From assembly GCA_022702705.1 (NCBI GenBank), contig CM040421.1, positions 1,984,001-2,048,000 on the forward strand: a DNA stretch of 64,000 nt, written 5' to 3'. Under the pieces are notes generated by a model. The model had not been told where the DNA came from. It did no database searches and worked only from the letters and a program-made list of their open reading frames with translations. The translations under genes and the position numbers were made by a program. Positions 24,446 through 37,034 of this stretch are shown piece by piece; within the stretch, counting starts at the first letter, position 1, and every line of letters begins with the position of its first letter. This stretch comes from Papilionanthe hookeriana x Papilionanthe teres. Its lineage: Eukaryota; Streptophyta; Magnoliopsida; Asparagales; Orchidaceae.

Positions 24446-25455
24446 ACCCAATGACATGTTTAAACCCCACAATGATAAAATCATAAATATTGTGATCAAA
24501 TCAACCATGAAAAAGTTGAAAAATGTCACATTGGACATCTTGAAATTAAATTGATCAATTTAGCCTGACTTGGGTCAACCTAAATCAAAATTGGTCAACA
24601 CTTATCTATTTTAATCAAAATAGGTATAAAATGAAATAAAAACAACAAAATTAACCAACTATTAATTTCAAAATTATTTTGATTAATTAAATTAATTAAT
24701 GATTTAATTTTCAGTATTGTAATTAAATGACATAACTAATTAAAATGAAAATTAAATTAAAATCATAAAATGACAAAATTAAATAAAAATGATAAAATTA
24801 ATCAATTAATTACTTTGAAATTATATTCAATTAATAAATTGATTAATGAAATAATTTCCAACAATTTTTAATAACATAATTAATTAAAATGGAAATGACA
24901 CATGGCCTTCCCATAATTAATTAAAGTTAAAACTAAATTAAACCCATCATAAGACATAATAAACACATGACAAAACTTAGCTTAAATTATGGCTAACCAT
25001 GGGTTAACTCCCATCATGGTGAATAAAATGAGGTGGCTCTTTCTCCTTCATTCTAAGCCATGACTCACCTCTACTCAACAATGAGGTGGCCGGCCAACAC
25101 TAAGGCATATTTCCCACCTCCTAAACTAACCAATGGGAAGGGAACAAAGCTTAAACTCCACTCCTCACCATGGTTAAATGAAATCATGAAGGGGAAACAT
25201 ATGTGCCACCATTTTCCAAAGCTAATGGGTGACTTGTAAGCTCATGAGGAAGAGAAATTACAGCTCATTTTAAAGAGCTAAACCACCTCATACATGATCC
25301 AATGGAAAGGAGCCAAAACAATGAGCTTATGATGGAGAACTTTGGAGAGACAACCATAGTTATCCCCTCAGCCGAAATTTTATCTTCAATTCATTAATAG
25401 GGAAGATAACAACTCCCCTAGTACAACCTAAGCCAAGCCATGACCTCCCCATGGC
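24446..25455 (+). other. U3 between W-box array and TATA box
   Basis: AT-rich DNA without gene. The second half aligns loosely with the equivalent U3 part of the other LTRs, including a 'cacctc' and 'catgg'-rich stretch just before the TATA box. Confidence 0.5.
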
Positions 25456-25463
25456 TATAAATA
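25456..25463 (+). promoter_or_regulatory. TATA box of element 1 LTR
   Basis: TATAAATA in the context ATGGCTATAAATAAGG, the best TATA match of the four LTRs. Transcription would begin about 30 bp further on, near 25490, giving an exon of roughly 290 nt before the donor-like site. Confidence 0.65.
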
Positions 25464-25989
25464 AGGCCATACTCGAGCCTTACTAAGAAGAAAAAAAAAA
25501 TTTAGTGAGACCTATAGGCTGCTAACATCTTCTGGCTCCCAACACAAAAACTCTTCCCAAGAGTCTTAGCAATCCATTTTGATCAAACCCAAGCCATAGA
25601 TTGAGCCCAATCGAGCCAATTTGATCAAAATTCAAAAATGACTCAAACCAGCCACCTTCTTAAAATTCTCCTCTCGAGGCTGACTTTTGAACCAAATTGG
25701 TGCAACAACAATCTTCCTCCGGAGTCTTAGAAGACAACTACAAGGTCCGATCAAGCTTCGATTTACTTGTGGCAAAGGTATGAAATTATTTTTCTTAAAA
25801 TAATTCATATTTTTGAAATATCATGTGTTATACTAGCCCAGAAATGTTGCATCACTGTATGGATATATTCTACATGTTTAGATGATTCCATAGGTTCAAA
25901 AATCACTCAATTTCATCAACAAATGAGTGAGATATTAACATTTGAAGTTTAACAGTTATGAATTTTTCTGGAATTAAATCGGATTTATC

Positions 25990-26130
25990 ACTGCCGTCCG
26001 TTCCCGTGTTTTGGAACGGACGGCGCTGATCAAACCGCGCTGTCCGCTGTTTGGCCTCCCGCAGCGGATTTTCCCGCTCTTCGACAGATCCGAGGACACG
26101 CGTCGGCGTGGGATCACTTTGGCAGCGGGA
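25990..26130 (+). other. GC-rich island of element 1 LTR
   Basis: A CG-rich block (TGCCGTCCGTTCC... GGATTTTCCCGC... ACACGCGTCGGCG) about 200 nt after the donor-like site, in the same relative place as those in the other LTRs. Sequence similarity is weak but the position and composition are kept. Confidence 0.55.
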
Positions 26131-26450
26131 AATTAGTTAAAAATCTGTTTTAACCTTAAAATAATAAAAAATTCATATCTTTTTAAATATAAATCACAAA
26201 AATATAATAAAAATACCTCTGGAAAGAACAAAATGAGAAGAAAATTATGAAATAAAAATCATAATTTTATTCCCATTATTTAATTTTTAATTAATTAAAT
26301 ACTCTCTGGAGTATTTTAATTATTAAAAATTATTTATAAATCAAAAAAATATGAAACTTTGAGGCATTTATCTTTATGCTCTTAGGAATGTTTCATGATT
26401 TTTCCAAGGACAGAAAACATGTCTAGGACACTTTTTTCTAATTTTTAAGT

Positions 26451-28220
26451 CAAGTCTAAAATGACAAAATTAGACTTAATTAGGTTTAAAACATCATTTA
26501 AACCTATTAAACCTTAAGCTTAATCAATTAAGTCTAAAATGACAAAATTACACTTAATTTGGTTTAAAATATCATTTAAACCGATTAAACCTTAAGCTTA
26601 ATCAATTAAGTCTAAATGACAAAATTAGACTCAATTAGGTTTAAAACATCATTTAAACCTATTAAACCTTAAGCTTAATCAATTAAGTCTAAAATGACAA
26701 AATTAGACTTAATTAGGTTTAGAACATCATTTAAACCTATTAAACATTAAGCTTAATCAATGTAGTCTAAAATGACAAAAAATCAATTAAACCTTACCTA
26801 AATTATGTTTAATTAACCTTAAACAATTAGACTTAACCCATATTAAGTCTAATTAATCAATTAACCTTAAACATTTAGACAACCCATATTAAGTCTAATT
26901 AAATCAATTAAACCTTACCTAAATTAGGTTTAATTAACCTTAAACAATTAGACTTAACCCATATTAAGTCTAATTAAATCAATTAAACCTTACCTAAATT
27001 AGGTTTAATTAACCTTAAACAATTAGACTTAACCCATATTAAGTCTAATTATATCAATTAAACCTTACCTAAATTAGGTTTAATTAACTTTAAACAATTA
27101 GACTTAACCCATATTAAGTCTAATTAATCAATTAACCTTAAACAATTAGACTTAACACATATTAAGTCTAATTAAATCAATTAAACCTTACCTAAATTAG
27201 GTTTAATTAACCTTAAACAATTAGACTTAACCCATATTAAGTCTAATTAAATCAATTAAACCTTACCTAAATTAGGTTTAATTAACCTTAAACAATTAGA
27301 CATAACCCATATTAAGTCTAATTAAATCAATTAAACCTTACCTAAATTAGGTTTAATTAGCCTTAAACAATTAGACTTGACCCATATTAAGTCTAATTAA
27401 ATCAATTAAACCTTACCTAAATTAGGTTTAATTAACCTTAAAAAATTAACTTAACCCATATTAAGTCTAATTAATCAGTTAACCTTAAACAATTAGACTT
27501 AACCCATATTAAGTCAAATTAAATCAATTAAACCTTACCTAAATTAGGTTTAATTAACTTTAAACAATTAGACTTAACCCATATTAAGTCTAATTAATCA
27601 ATTAACCTTAAACAATTAGACTTAACCCATATTAAGTCTAATTAAATCAATTAAACCTTACCTAAATTAGGTTTAATTAACCTTAAACAGTTAGACTTAA
27701 CTCATATTAGGTCTAATTAAATCAATTAAACCTTACCTATATTAGGTTTAATTAACCTTAAACAATTAGACTTAACCTATATAAAGTCTAATTAAATCAA
27801 TTAAACCTTACCTAAATTTGGTTTAATTAACCTTAAATAATTAGACTTAACCCATATTAAGTCTAATTAAATCAATTAAACCTCACCTAAATTAGGTTTA
27901 ATTAACCTTAAACAAATTAGACTTAACCCATAATAAGTCTAATTAAATCAATTAAACCTTACCTAAATTATGTTTAATTAACCTTAAACAAATTAGACTT
28001 AACCCATATTAAGTCTAATTAATCAATTAAACCTTACCTAAATTAGGTGTAATTAACCTTAAACAATTAGACTTAACCCATATTAAGTTTAATTAATCTA
28101 TTAAACCTTGCCTAAATTAGGTTTTATTAACCTTAAACAAGTCTAATTAAGTCATTAAACCTTACCAAAATTAGGTTTAATTAACCTTAAACAATCAAAC
28201 TTAACCTATATTAAATCTAA
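26451..28220 (+). repeat. 78-bp and 75-bp tandem arrays with inverted repeats
   Basis: About four 78-bp units (26451-26770, 'aaaatgacaaaattagac' core) precede about 19 units of 75 bp (about 26780-28200), with some short units. Each 75-bp unit contains two small palindromes: AAACCTTACC..AGGTTT and TAGACTTAA..TTAAGTCTA. The array decays gradually to about 29200. It lies inside the predicted leader intron. Confidence 0.92.
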
Positions 28221-30200
28221 TATAACCTGAATTCAACCTAACTTGAACTCAAGTTAACCTAAACCTTAGGTTCAACTTACATTGAATCTAACACAACCTA
28301 AACCTAACTTAAGTCTGACCTACACTAGACATAAGTCAAACCAAACTTAGGTTCAACCTGACATGAATCTAAGTCAAACCTAAACCTGAACTTAAGTCTA
28401 ACCCATATCAGACTTAAGTCAAAATCAAACTTAGAATCAACCCGACATGAACCTAAGTCTAACCCAAACTTAATCTTAACTCAAGACTCAACCCATATTG
28501 AACTCAAACCAACTTTAAGTATAGGTTCAACTTAACTTGAACATAACTTAAGTCAAACCTTAACTTAAAACCAAATCATATTGAACTTTTAACTTAACTT
28601 AATTCAAACCTAAATTCAACATAAAATTTTAATTAAGTCTAACATATTAGACTTAATTAAATCATCAAACCATTAATTAATTTAGATTTAAATCAACAAA
28701 CCTTGATTAAGTCTAATTCATTAATATCTTAATAAACTACAGCTAAATAGTCTTAATTAAAACTTAAAGTCTTACCTAAAAAGGACTTAGATGGTCAGTA
28801 ATTCTAATTAAGTCTAATTCATTAGACTTGATTAACCTTTAAGTTCTATTTAAACAAGGTTTAAAACTTAATTAAGTCTATTCTAAACTAACCTTTTAAC
28901 TTAAAGTTCAGACATACATGAACTCAAGTTAATTAGATTCAATCAACATTGAATTTAACTTAGGTTCAACCAGACATGAACCCAAGTTATTTCAATCAAT
29001 ATTGAATCTAACTTCCAACTTTTTAACTTAAGTTCAGATAGACATGAACTTAAGTAGATTTAATCAATATTGAATTTAATTTAGGTTCAACCAGACATGA
29101 ACCCAAGTTAGTTCAATCAATATTGAATCCAACTTCCATCCTTTTAACTTAAGTTCAGACAGATAGGAATTCAAGTTAATCTAACCCAACTTTCAATTCG
29201 AATTCAAACAGACATGAATTCAAAATTTAAGTTTAAACATAAATCAAGACATAAATTTAAGATTTCAAACCAAAATTGATATAAATTTGATATTTTAAAT
29301 AAAAAATTCAACATAATCAACATAAATTCGATATTTCAAACAAAATTTGACTTAATCGACATTTCAAACATAAATCAACATAACTGACATAAAATTGACA
29401 TTTCAAATATAAATTTGACAAATATCGATATTAAATGAAATTAATCCGATATTTCGACAAAATTAAACATTAATCAATATAATTTGACATAAACCGACAT
29501 CCATGACATGTTAAATCAAAACATCCTACAAAATTCTAAGGCAATTAACATGACATTATTTTCTGACAATCTTTTCTTTGCAGGGTGAAGACAAAAAGTT
29601 TCGTTTATATTTTCTTTGCATGTTATAGGATGTGCTAACTCTGTTTTGCAGGACGACATTCTGGACAAAAAAAATAAATAAAAAAAAATAAAAAACTTTT
29701 AGGATAGTCACCAAAACAAAACAAAACAACGACATGGAAAACAAAAACAAAACTTTTAAGATAACGACATGAAAAACAAAATCGAAACTTTAAAATAATA
29801 AATATGACATGACATTTAGGAGTGATAGTGGGTACATCTCTCCTTAAAAATAAAATTTTAGAAAACAAATGATTGACATTAATCAGAAGTTTTCTTGAAC
29901 AATTAAAAATTGTTTAAGATGTAATTAACTATAGAAGCTTGCTTCTATAGGAGATCCAAAAGAACCCATTATAGAAATCTCTGGTTTTCCATGATTTTCT
30001 TTATATGAAAATTCTAGGATTTATTATTCTAGGATATTCTTCTATAAGGATTGTTATAAACATCATTTTCTACTATTAGCCCTAAATTCCTCAAATCTTT
30101 CATGGGATTTATAGGAATAAAATTAGGCTAATATTAGATGGCGACTCCTCAATATCGACATTCCACACCAATCTCTTCCCGTTGTCACCAAGAGATTTTG

Positions 30201-30217
30201 TGGCGACTCCATTGGGG
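30201..30217 (+). other. Primer-binding site of element 1
   Basis: TGGCGACTCCATTGGGG lies 13 bp after the LTR end. The TGGCGACTC..GGGG form is the one known from Ogre elements, where a tRNA-Arg primer has been reported. Element 2 has the same core at 60603-60617. Confidence 0.75.
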
Positions 30218-30335
30218 AAAATCTTTCTTCTCATCTTTTATCATCATTTGTTTTCATTTCAAATTTTAAAATAAGTTCCCAGTTTATAAATAAGTCAATA
30301 ATATTCATTTTTCTTGAAATTTCAAAAAAATCGCG

Positions 30336-31559
30336 ATGGATTCTCCGAATTCAATCTTTTCTTATTTTCAAGACTTTGACATACCAATTGAGGAAAATCC
30401 TTCCTTTTATCAAAATGATTATGGATTATTTAGTGAAACGGAATTCATATTAGATAATCCATATCAAACTGATACACAATCTTTTCAAGAATTTGACTTA
30501 CAACCTTATGAAGACTTTCTGAATTTTACAGAAAATTTGCCTGAATATACACCTGAAGAACCTAATACCCTTGAAGAAATGAAGAGACAAGCTGATAGGA
30601 AAGGAAAACAAGTTTACAAGGAAGATGATGCTCTACCATCATCTATGTATGAGATTGGATCTTGTTCAAAGAATATTAATAAAACTCCTTCATTCAAAAG
30701 AAAGAAAAGGTGGAACGAAAATGATAATTTTGAAACACCTGAATTTCAACAGAATATTTTTGGAAACCCTTCCTTTTTAAAAGAAAATCGATATATTCTG
30801 ATTCCTGTTGAATACACTGATAATTCCTTTCAACCTAAAAGCTCTCCTCCGTTTCGTGCTATATATTCAGTGTTTAAAAGGTTGGCACGAAAAGTTAGAT
30901 GTTCACTATCTAAATTATTAAACAAAATGGGTTGTGCAGTCTCCAACACCATGAAAAGGAGAATTTTAGCGATGGAAAATCCTGACTATCAAGAAATTGA
31001 CTATCAATTTCCAACTGATTAACATTGTGTTCGAGTGCCTGTAAAATTTCAATTGGGCCCTAGAATAAAAGATGTGGTAGTCACAAATGACAAAGCTAAA
31101 TATGATGAATTGATATTAGGAGCAGAAGATACAACTGCTAAAATGTCATACTTGGTCCAAATGCTACAAAAAGCAAATTATCCTCACACAGGATACGATA
31201 CCCCACCTGAAAATTCACGTCCTCTACTTAAAAATAATGTATGGAGACGAAAATCATCTGAAAAAAATTCAGATACCACCGACACTCCTATGAATAGTTC
31301 ACAAGAAGAAACTTGCAAAAAACATTTCACAAAATCATTTGCGGAAAGATTGAAGAAATAAAAAAACGATATTAAACAACTTTCAAGGTAAGAAAAGAAA
31401 GATACCTCTGATAGTTCCAATGAAAATGTTGCCAGTGTTAACATAGTAGAAACACGATCTACTTCCATAGCATGAGAATCAATTGAAGAGGAGGCAACCA
31501 ACGAATTGCGAGCGGTGATACGATAATGTGATGAACAAATTAGTCGTCTTGAACAAAAA
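30336..31559 (+). pseudogene. Leader ORF of element 1 (gag N-terminal extension)
   Basis: A 228-residue open frame starts with ATG 119 bp after the primer site. Its first 90 residues are acidic and rich in Phe, Asp and Glu (SYFQDFD, LQPYEDFLNF). The rest is Lys/Arg-rich (FKRKKRW, FKRLARKVRCSLSKLL). The same frame, across in-frame stops (TAA at 31020, TAA at 31359 and others), continues through a Ser/Asn/Lys-rich linker into gag at 31560. So it is probably the N-terminal half of one long gag ORF, though Ogre elements do have a separate ORF1 here. I recognise no domain. Confidence 0.65.
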
Positions 31560-33370
31560 ATGGAAGAATTGGTAGCAACTCTGCAAAATCCACCAACGAA
31601 CCCATCTCCAGCCATTGAAATCATCAGACCGGAGGCTATTCATATCCTTGAAAATAAAGAAGAACCAATAGATATTGAGGAAAGCACTCAAAAGAAAAAG
31701 AATTCTCCTCATAATGAAATTCTAGAAAGTGATATTACAAAATTAGTAGAACAAAAAATTAAAGAAACAATGGCTCAAGTGAAAGCTGGAGCATTAACTC
31801 CAAAGGGTAGACCATACCCAGAAGAATTTGATTCTGTTCAATACCCTAAAGGCTTTGTTCCACCTGTCTTTAAAATGTTTAATGGAATGGGTAATCCCCG
31901 ACAACACCTAGCACATTTTAGAGCAAGCTGCTGTAATGCTGGAGGAAGTGATGCTCTCCTATTTCGACAATTTGTTAACAGTCTCACAGGAGTTGCCTTC
32001 GACCGGTATGCGGAACTTCCCGATGGATCCGTCAGAACTTTTGTGGAACTTGAAAGCCTCTTTATTCAACGTTTTGCAGGAGCACAACATCACACCACAG
32101 TTGGTGATTTGGTGGTAGAAAAACAAAAACCAGGAGAAAGTTTAGTGGATTATATTTTACGTTGGAGAAATCTCAGCATGAAATGTGAGCCACAACTACA
32201 AGAGCAACACGTTGTTGGAATATTGCTTAAAAATATCCATGGTCCTATAGCTTTTATGTTCAAAGGATTCACAATAAAGACATTTAAAAAACTACTCGGT
32301 AAAAGCTCGCTAATCTCCAAGAAGAAGCAAAGCAGATGAGTGTAACGAGAAAACGCGAAAAGACAAAAACTATCAAAACATTTAAAAAGAAACCTGGAAA
32401 TGTAGTAGAAAAAGGTAAACAAGTGATGCAGATCCAACCAGAACAAAAGAAACAACAACGACAGAATCTTTCGACATCACAGACATCACCTCAATTACAA
32501 CTTCAACAACCAATCCCAGTATCAACAGAAAAGAAAACAATGGCTGAAAGAATGAATAAAGAATATTCATTTAAAACGAAGCCGTTTGTAAAATATTTCG
32601 TAGTACGCTTAAAAATGCCCGAATTTAAGCTACCAGAAGCTAAAAGGCCAGCAGAAATTGACATGAAAGACAATCCTAATTATTGTCCTTATCACAGAAT
32701 GCTTGGACATAAAATATAAGACTGTTTTGTCTTCAAAGACTGGTTGGAGCGTAATTTTATAGACGGAAACATAATAATCCCGAAAGAATATTTGAAAGAA
32801 CCTGAAAAAGGATCAGTCAATATGATTTCGATAGAGAAACTCAATCCTGGAAACAAAGATAGTACTTCTGAAGAGATCTTTGCTAAATATAAAATCACAA
32901 AATTTCCCAAGAAGGAAAAGAAAAATAAAATCAAGAAATCAAAAAAGATCAAAGGTCTTCCAGATATAGGGGCTGCAACTCCTTTTGTACCTTCTAGTTC
33001 ATTTCACTCTTGTACTAGGATAGTTATATCGGGTGAAGGACGAAAAATCCTCAAACTGATAACTCTGTATGACTTCCTTTTTACTACAATGAATAATAAT
33101 AATCCTAGTTTTGCTTATATTTTGTCTATTTTGGGCGATGTTTCTGAGAATAATCATTTGAATTCTAACCCTATACACGATACTCAAATCGTATATGATC
33201 AATCTAAAGACAACCAAAATAATGAAAATACAGATGAAAAGTTTGATAACGACAAAGATGAAAATGACATTGCTACACTTCAACTACAAGGAACTCCGAT
33301 TTCCATAGAATTGGAATTCTCGGATTCAGAAACTAACGAGTCGGATAATTAACTTGAAGAAATAATTGAA
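31560..33370 (+). pseudogene. Tat-type gag core and zinc knuckle (broken)
   Basis: After a coiled-coil-like start (LEQKMEELVATLQN just upstream and across 31560) come EEFDSVQYPKGFVPP and the gag core: NPRQHLAHFRASC, LFIQRFAG, GDLVVEKQKPGESLVDYILRWRNLS. A frameshift near 32310 moves the frame. The knuckle CPYHRMLGH..DC (32684-32724) is the CHHC form of the Tat lineage. A TAA replaces the Glu of HKIEDC, as the homologous element 2 shows. Further stops occur at 33350. The Asn/Asp-rich stretch at 33090-33340 is a poorly conserved linker also present in element 2. Confidence 0.85.
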
Positions 33371-33376
33371 ATTAAT

Positions 33377-34625
33377 TTGAGAAGTGGAAAAATCTTACCT
33401 CCTAGGATGATTCCACAAGAAAAAGAAAAACAAATAATCACACCAGACAAGATCATTCCTCCAATACATCCCCAAACCCCTGAAAGAAATAAGGATGATC
33501 TTCATAACAAAGTGGATTATAACGTACTTAGCTCATTTGAGAAAATTACTCGCGAAGTTAAGCATCTATGAAACTCTCATACTTTCCAAAGAAATGAGAG
33601 AATCGTTAATAAAGGCCCTTTCAGATCCAGATATTTGCTTAACTCAACTTGCTAGTATTACCCAAAATGAAGCTTACCCATTAGAGGAATCAACGACGAT
33701 TACCTTCTCTGACAATGACTTGTTGCTTGGAACAACTGAACACAATCGTCCACTGTATATTAAGGTGAACATAAATGATACAATACTTTCAAGAGTTCTT
33801 ATTGACCCAGGTGATTCAATCAACATGATGAATTTGAGAACTCTTGCATATTTGGACATTGATGCCTCTCAACTATCAAGGGATATGATGATGTTACGAG
33901 GATTCAATCAGCAAGGAGAACGGGCCCTTGGATCAATAACATTACTCTTAAAAATAGCTGACTTGGCAACGACAGCAAAATTTCATATTATTGATTCAGA
34001 CACCTCTTTTAATGCCTTACTTGGCAGACCATGGCTTCATGAATACAAAATGGTTCCTTCTTCATTACACCAATGTATAAAATACCTACGAAAAGGACAG
34101 GAATGTCGTATTATAGGAGATCTGCAACCGGTTTCAATTCATGAAATCAGTATACATGAAGATGTAGCATATTATGCTCCTATAAATAAAACAATGTTTT
34201 CCAAAGAAACAATGGTAGATGTGGAAGAAAAGAACAAAGAAAAGAAAATATATGAAAATAATTCTTCTTCAATTAAGACAAGAGGAACTAATCCCCGTCA
34301 AACTCATACTCGAGGACGAGGACGAGGGAAAGAAGATTCGATTGTCACAATGAAGAAACCACTGAAATTCAAAATCCACTTGGACTGCGAAGAAGAAAAG
34401 ACATCTGTGATTGCGAAGAAACCTCAATTCAAAATATCTTTGGAAGAAGAAGATGAAGAAAGACAATTTGAATCTATGTATGACAAAATCAATCATTATA
34501 TACATTCTATGACTTTGACTCCAATCTCCACTGCTAAGATTGAGAATCTAATAGTCAAAGAAGTATATAATGATGAGAAAAAGCCAATTAAGTTTAGACT
34601 TGGCTCTACTTCCTCTTGTACTTGA
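33377..34625 (+). pseudogene. Aspartic protease of element 1
   Basis: A linker with NLRSGKILPP leads to NKVDYNVL, where a frameshift near 33530 occurs. In the new frame follow LSIYETLILSKEMRE, the active-site motif LIDPGDS (catalytic Asp at 33804), NMMNLRTL and FNALLGRPWLH. The usual DPGAS Ala is Asp here; element 2 keeps DPGAS. After the protease comes a Lys/Glu-rich, Gly/Arg-rich linker (RGRGRGKED) to 34625, where the frame closes and the RT frame begins with an overlap of 56 bp. Confidence 0.85.
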
Positions 34626-36466
34626 AAATGATGTAAAAATAGAAGATGAAAATCTTCCACAATCAATGAAAATTCCTTTTGAGTTGTATTCTCCTTGGGC
34701 ACAAAAATTTATTCAAAAAAGTTTAATGCTCAAACAATGGTCTTTAAAACAACCACATTTCATTGAACAAATGTGGAATAATAATAAACGAAATTCTAAC
34801 TGCAAAGAAGGTATTGGATTTGGAACTCTAGAACCATTAGATGACACAGAATTTTGTCTGACCATCACTGAAGAATACGATTTCGAATCATTACCTGATC
34901 CTCCAATTGAAGATGCTCCTCCAGAATTGGAAGAAGAAATTAAATCGACAATTGATGAATTAAAAGAAATAAATTTAGGAACTGATGAAAATCCAAAACC
35001 AACTTTTATTAGTTCATTCCTTAATGATGAGGAAGCAAAAGACATAACTCAACTGTTGATAGAATATAAAGACTGTTTTGCTTGAACTTACGACGAGATG
35101 CCTGGTTTGTCTCCAGAAGTCGCAGTCCATAAACTTGGGATAAATCAAATCACAATCCTAGTTAAACAAGCTCTGAGGAGAATACGTGTTGAAATAGAGC
35201 AACAAGTCATTGCAGAAGTCAAGAAATTGATAGAAGCTGACTTCATACGAGAAGAGAATTATCCGACATGGTTAGCCAATGTGGTGCCAGTTAAAAAGAA
35301 AAATGGACAGATAAGGGTCTGTATAGACTTCAGAGACTTGAACAAAGCATGTCCAAAAGATGAATTTCCTTTACCAATTTCTGAATTAATGGTCGATATG
35401 GCATCAAAACATGCAATATTCTCCTTTATGGATGGATCATCAGGATATAACCAAATAAAGATGTTTTCGGAGGATGAAGCGAATACAGCTTTCCGGACGC
35501 CCATGGGGATATATTGTTATAAGGTTATGCCACTTGGACTAAAAAATGCCGGTGTAACCTATCAAAGAGCCATTCTTCGATGAATTAATACATAATCAAG
35601 TCGAATGTTATGTGGACGATCTGGTTGTCAATAGTAAACAAAAAGATGATCATATATACGATTTGAGAATTGTCTTTGAATGACTACGACATCACAATCC
35701 TAAAATGAATCCCTTAAAGTGCGCCTTCGGTGCCACTTTAGGAAAATTTTTAGGATTTGTAGTTCGGTATCGTGGGATAGAAATTGATCCTCTCAAAATT
35801 GAAGCTATCCTGAATATGCCTCCTCCTAAAAATCTAACCCAATTGATTTCCTTTTAAGGAAAATTAGCGTATATACGACGTTTCATTTCCAATCTATCAG
35901 GTAGATGTAAACCTCTCACTGCCCTTACTAGAAAGGATACCAAATTTGTGTGGGATGAAAAATGCCAGCACGCCTTTGAAAACATTAAACAATATCCGAC
36001 AACCCCTCTCGTCTTAGCGACTTCGTATTAGGAAGACCTCTAATCCTTTTACACCGCAACATTAGACAATTCACTTGGAGCTTTATTAGCACAAGTAAAT
36101 GACGAGGGAAAAGAAAGTGCATTATACTATTTAAGTCGTTGTTTAGTTCCAACGGAAATAAAATACCCGACAATTGAGAAGCATTGTTTAGCCTTGATCT
36201 TCGCAGTTCAAAAACTAAGGCATTTTATGCTTTCTCATAAGGTAACTCTTATTTCAAAAGTTAACCCATTACAATATTTAATAACACGACCAACACTTTA
36301 CGGGAGATTAGCAAGATGGGCGATGATCTTACTCCAATTTGATATAACATTTGTACCGTTACGTGCTCTGTCAAAGGATAAATCCGGCGATTTCTTAGCG
36401 ACACATCCAATTCCAACTAGATCACCCCTTAATGACGATTTACCCGATGAACAAATATCGAAATAA
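34570..36466 (+). pseudogene. Reverse transcriptase and RNase H of element 1 (broken)
   Basis: RT copies the RNA into cDNA. Visible motifs: PTWLANVVPVKKKNG, RVCIDFRDLNKACPKDEFPLP, FMDGSSGYNQI, AFRTPMG, VMPLGLKNAG, YVDD (35609-35620) and LGFVVR. RNase H follows with YTATLDNSLGALLAQ, LYYLSRCL and IEKHCLALIFAVQKLRHF. Breaks: TGA for Trp before TYDEMPG (35083), a frameshift at 35575, TGA for Arg near 35683, TAA for Gln near 35856, and a frameshift near 36040. Element 2 encodes the matching amino acids. Confidence 0.9.
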
Positions 36467-36475
36467 AAAATTCCA

Positions 36476-37031
36476 ATGTGCAACGATGGGAACTCTACTT
36501 TGACGGAGCATCATCCGCATGGAAAGACAAAGACAAACGAGACAATTATTCCGAGCAAAGTCGGAGTAGGATTGATTTTCATTACTCCAGACAAAACGAT
36601 GATGCCTTTTTCCTATCATTTGATAGAACCATGCACAAATAATGAAGCCGAATATGAAGCGCTCATAACCAGTCTAGAATTAACAATATTGATGGAAATT
36701 AAAAATATCGACATCTACGGGGAAGTTAATTATTAATCAAATTGCTGGCAAATACAAAACTTTGAAGTCACGACCTGAACAGCATTCTCGTTACACTCTG
36801 AAATTACTTCAACAAATTCCTGATGTAACATTCTTCTTAATCTCGAGACGAGACAATTCTCTAGCAGATTCTATGGAAAAACTCGCAAAAGAATTCGCAT
36901 GTCCAGAAGAAGACGGCATACCGATCTCTATAAGAGGACGACAAGTTCTTTCTCAAATTGATATGGATAATTTACATAAAATCGGTGAAAACATGACAAT
37001 GACAATAAATGACGAAAATGATGATTTGTGA
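36476..37031 (+). pseudogene. Second (archaeal-type) RNase H of element 1
   Basis: Tat-lineage elements are known to carry an extra RNase H of archaeal type after the first. It begins WELYFDGASS (36487-36516) in one frame and continues after a frameshift with GVGLIFITPD and NNEAEYEALI. After another frameshift near 36725 it continues to PDVTFFLISRRDNSLADSM. The Asp of FDG, the Glu of AEYEAL and the Asp of SLAD fit the catalytic triad. A short linker then leads into integrase. Confidence 0.85.
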
Positions 37032-37034
37032 CAA

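Larger units (their letters stand above)
25778..29651 (+). other. Predicted leader intron inside the element 1 LTR
   Basis: Donor-like GCAAAG|GTATGA at 25778 and acceptor-like TCTGTTTTGCAG ending 29651 give a 3.9-kb intron. A second good acceptor, TTTTCTTTGCAG, ends at 29583. The intron would remove the GC-rich island and the 75/78-bp arrays from the RNA leader and leave primer site and gag in the next exon. Support is the conservation of both sites in the sister LTRs. Confidence 0.5.
23292..30187 (+). mobile_element. 5' LTR of element 1 (~6.9 kb)
   Basis: It starts TGTTGACCTCATTTT like solo LTR A. The end is placed at GTTGTCA (30187) because the distance from the conserved GGCGACTCC block to the end matches solo LTR A; CGACA at 30160 is an alternative. 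Conserved blocks include the TATA box, donor, GC-rich island, acceptor, and the 'aagatgtaattaactatag' block at 29918. U3 and intron are filled with tandem arrays unlike those of the sister LTRs, which marks a distinct subfamily. Confidence 0.8.

Noticed and set aside
23324..28220. Regular repeats that might suggest a CRISPR-like array
   Set aside because: Units are contiguous 75-80 bp tandem copies with no unique spacers, in a eukaryotic retrotransposon LTR.
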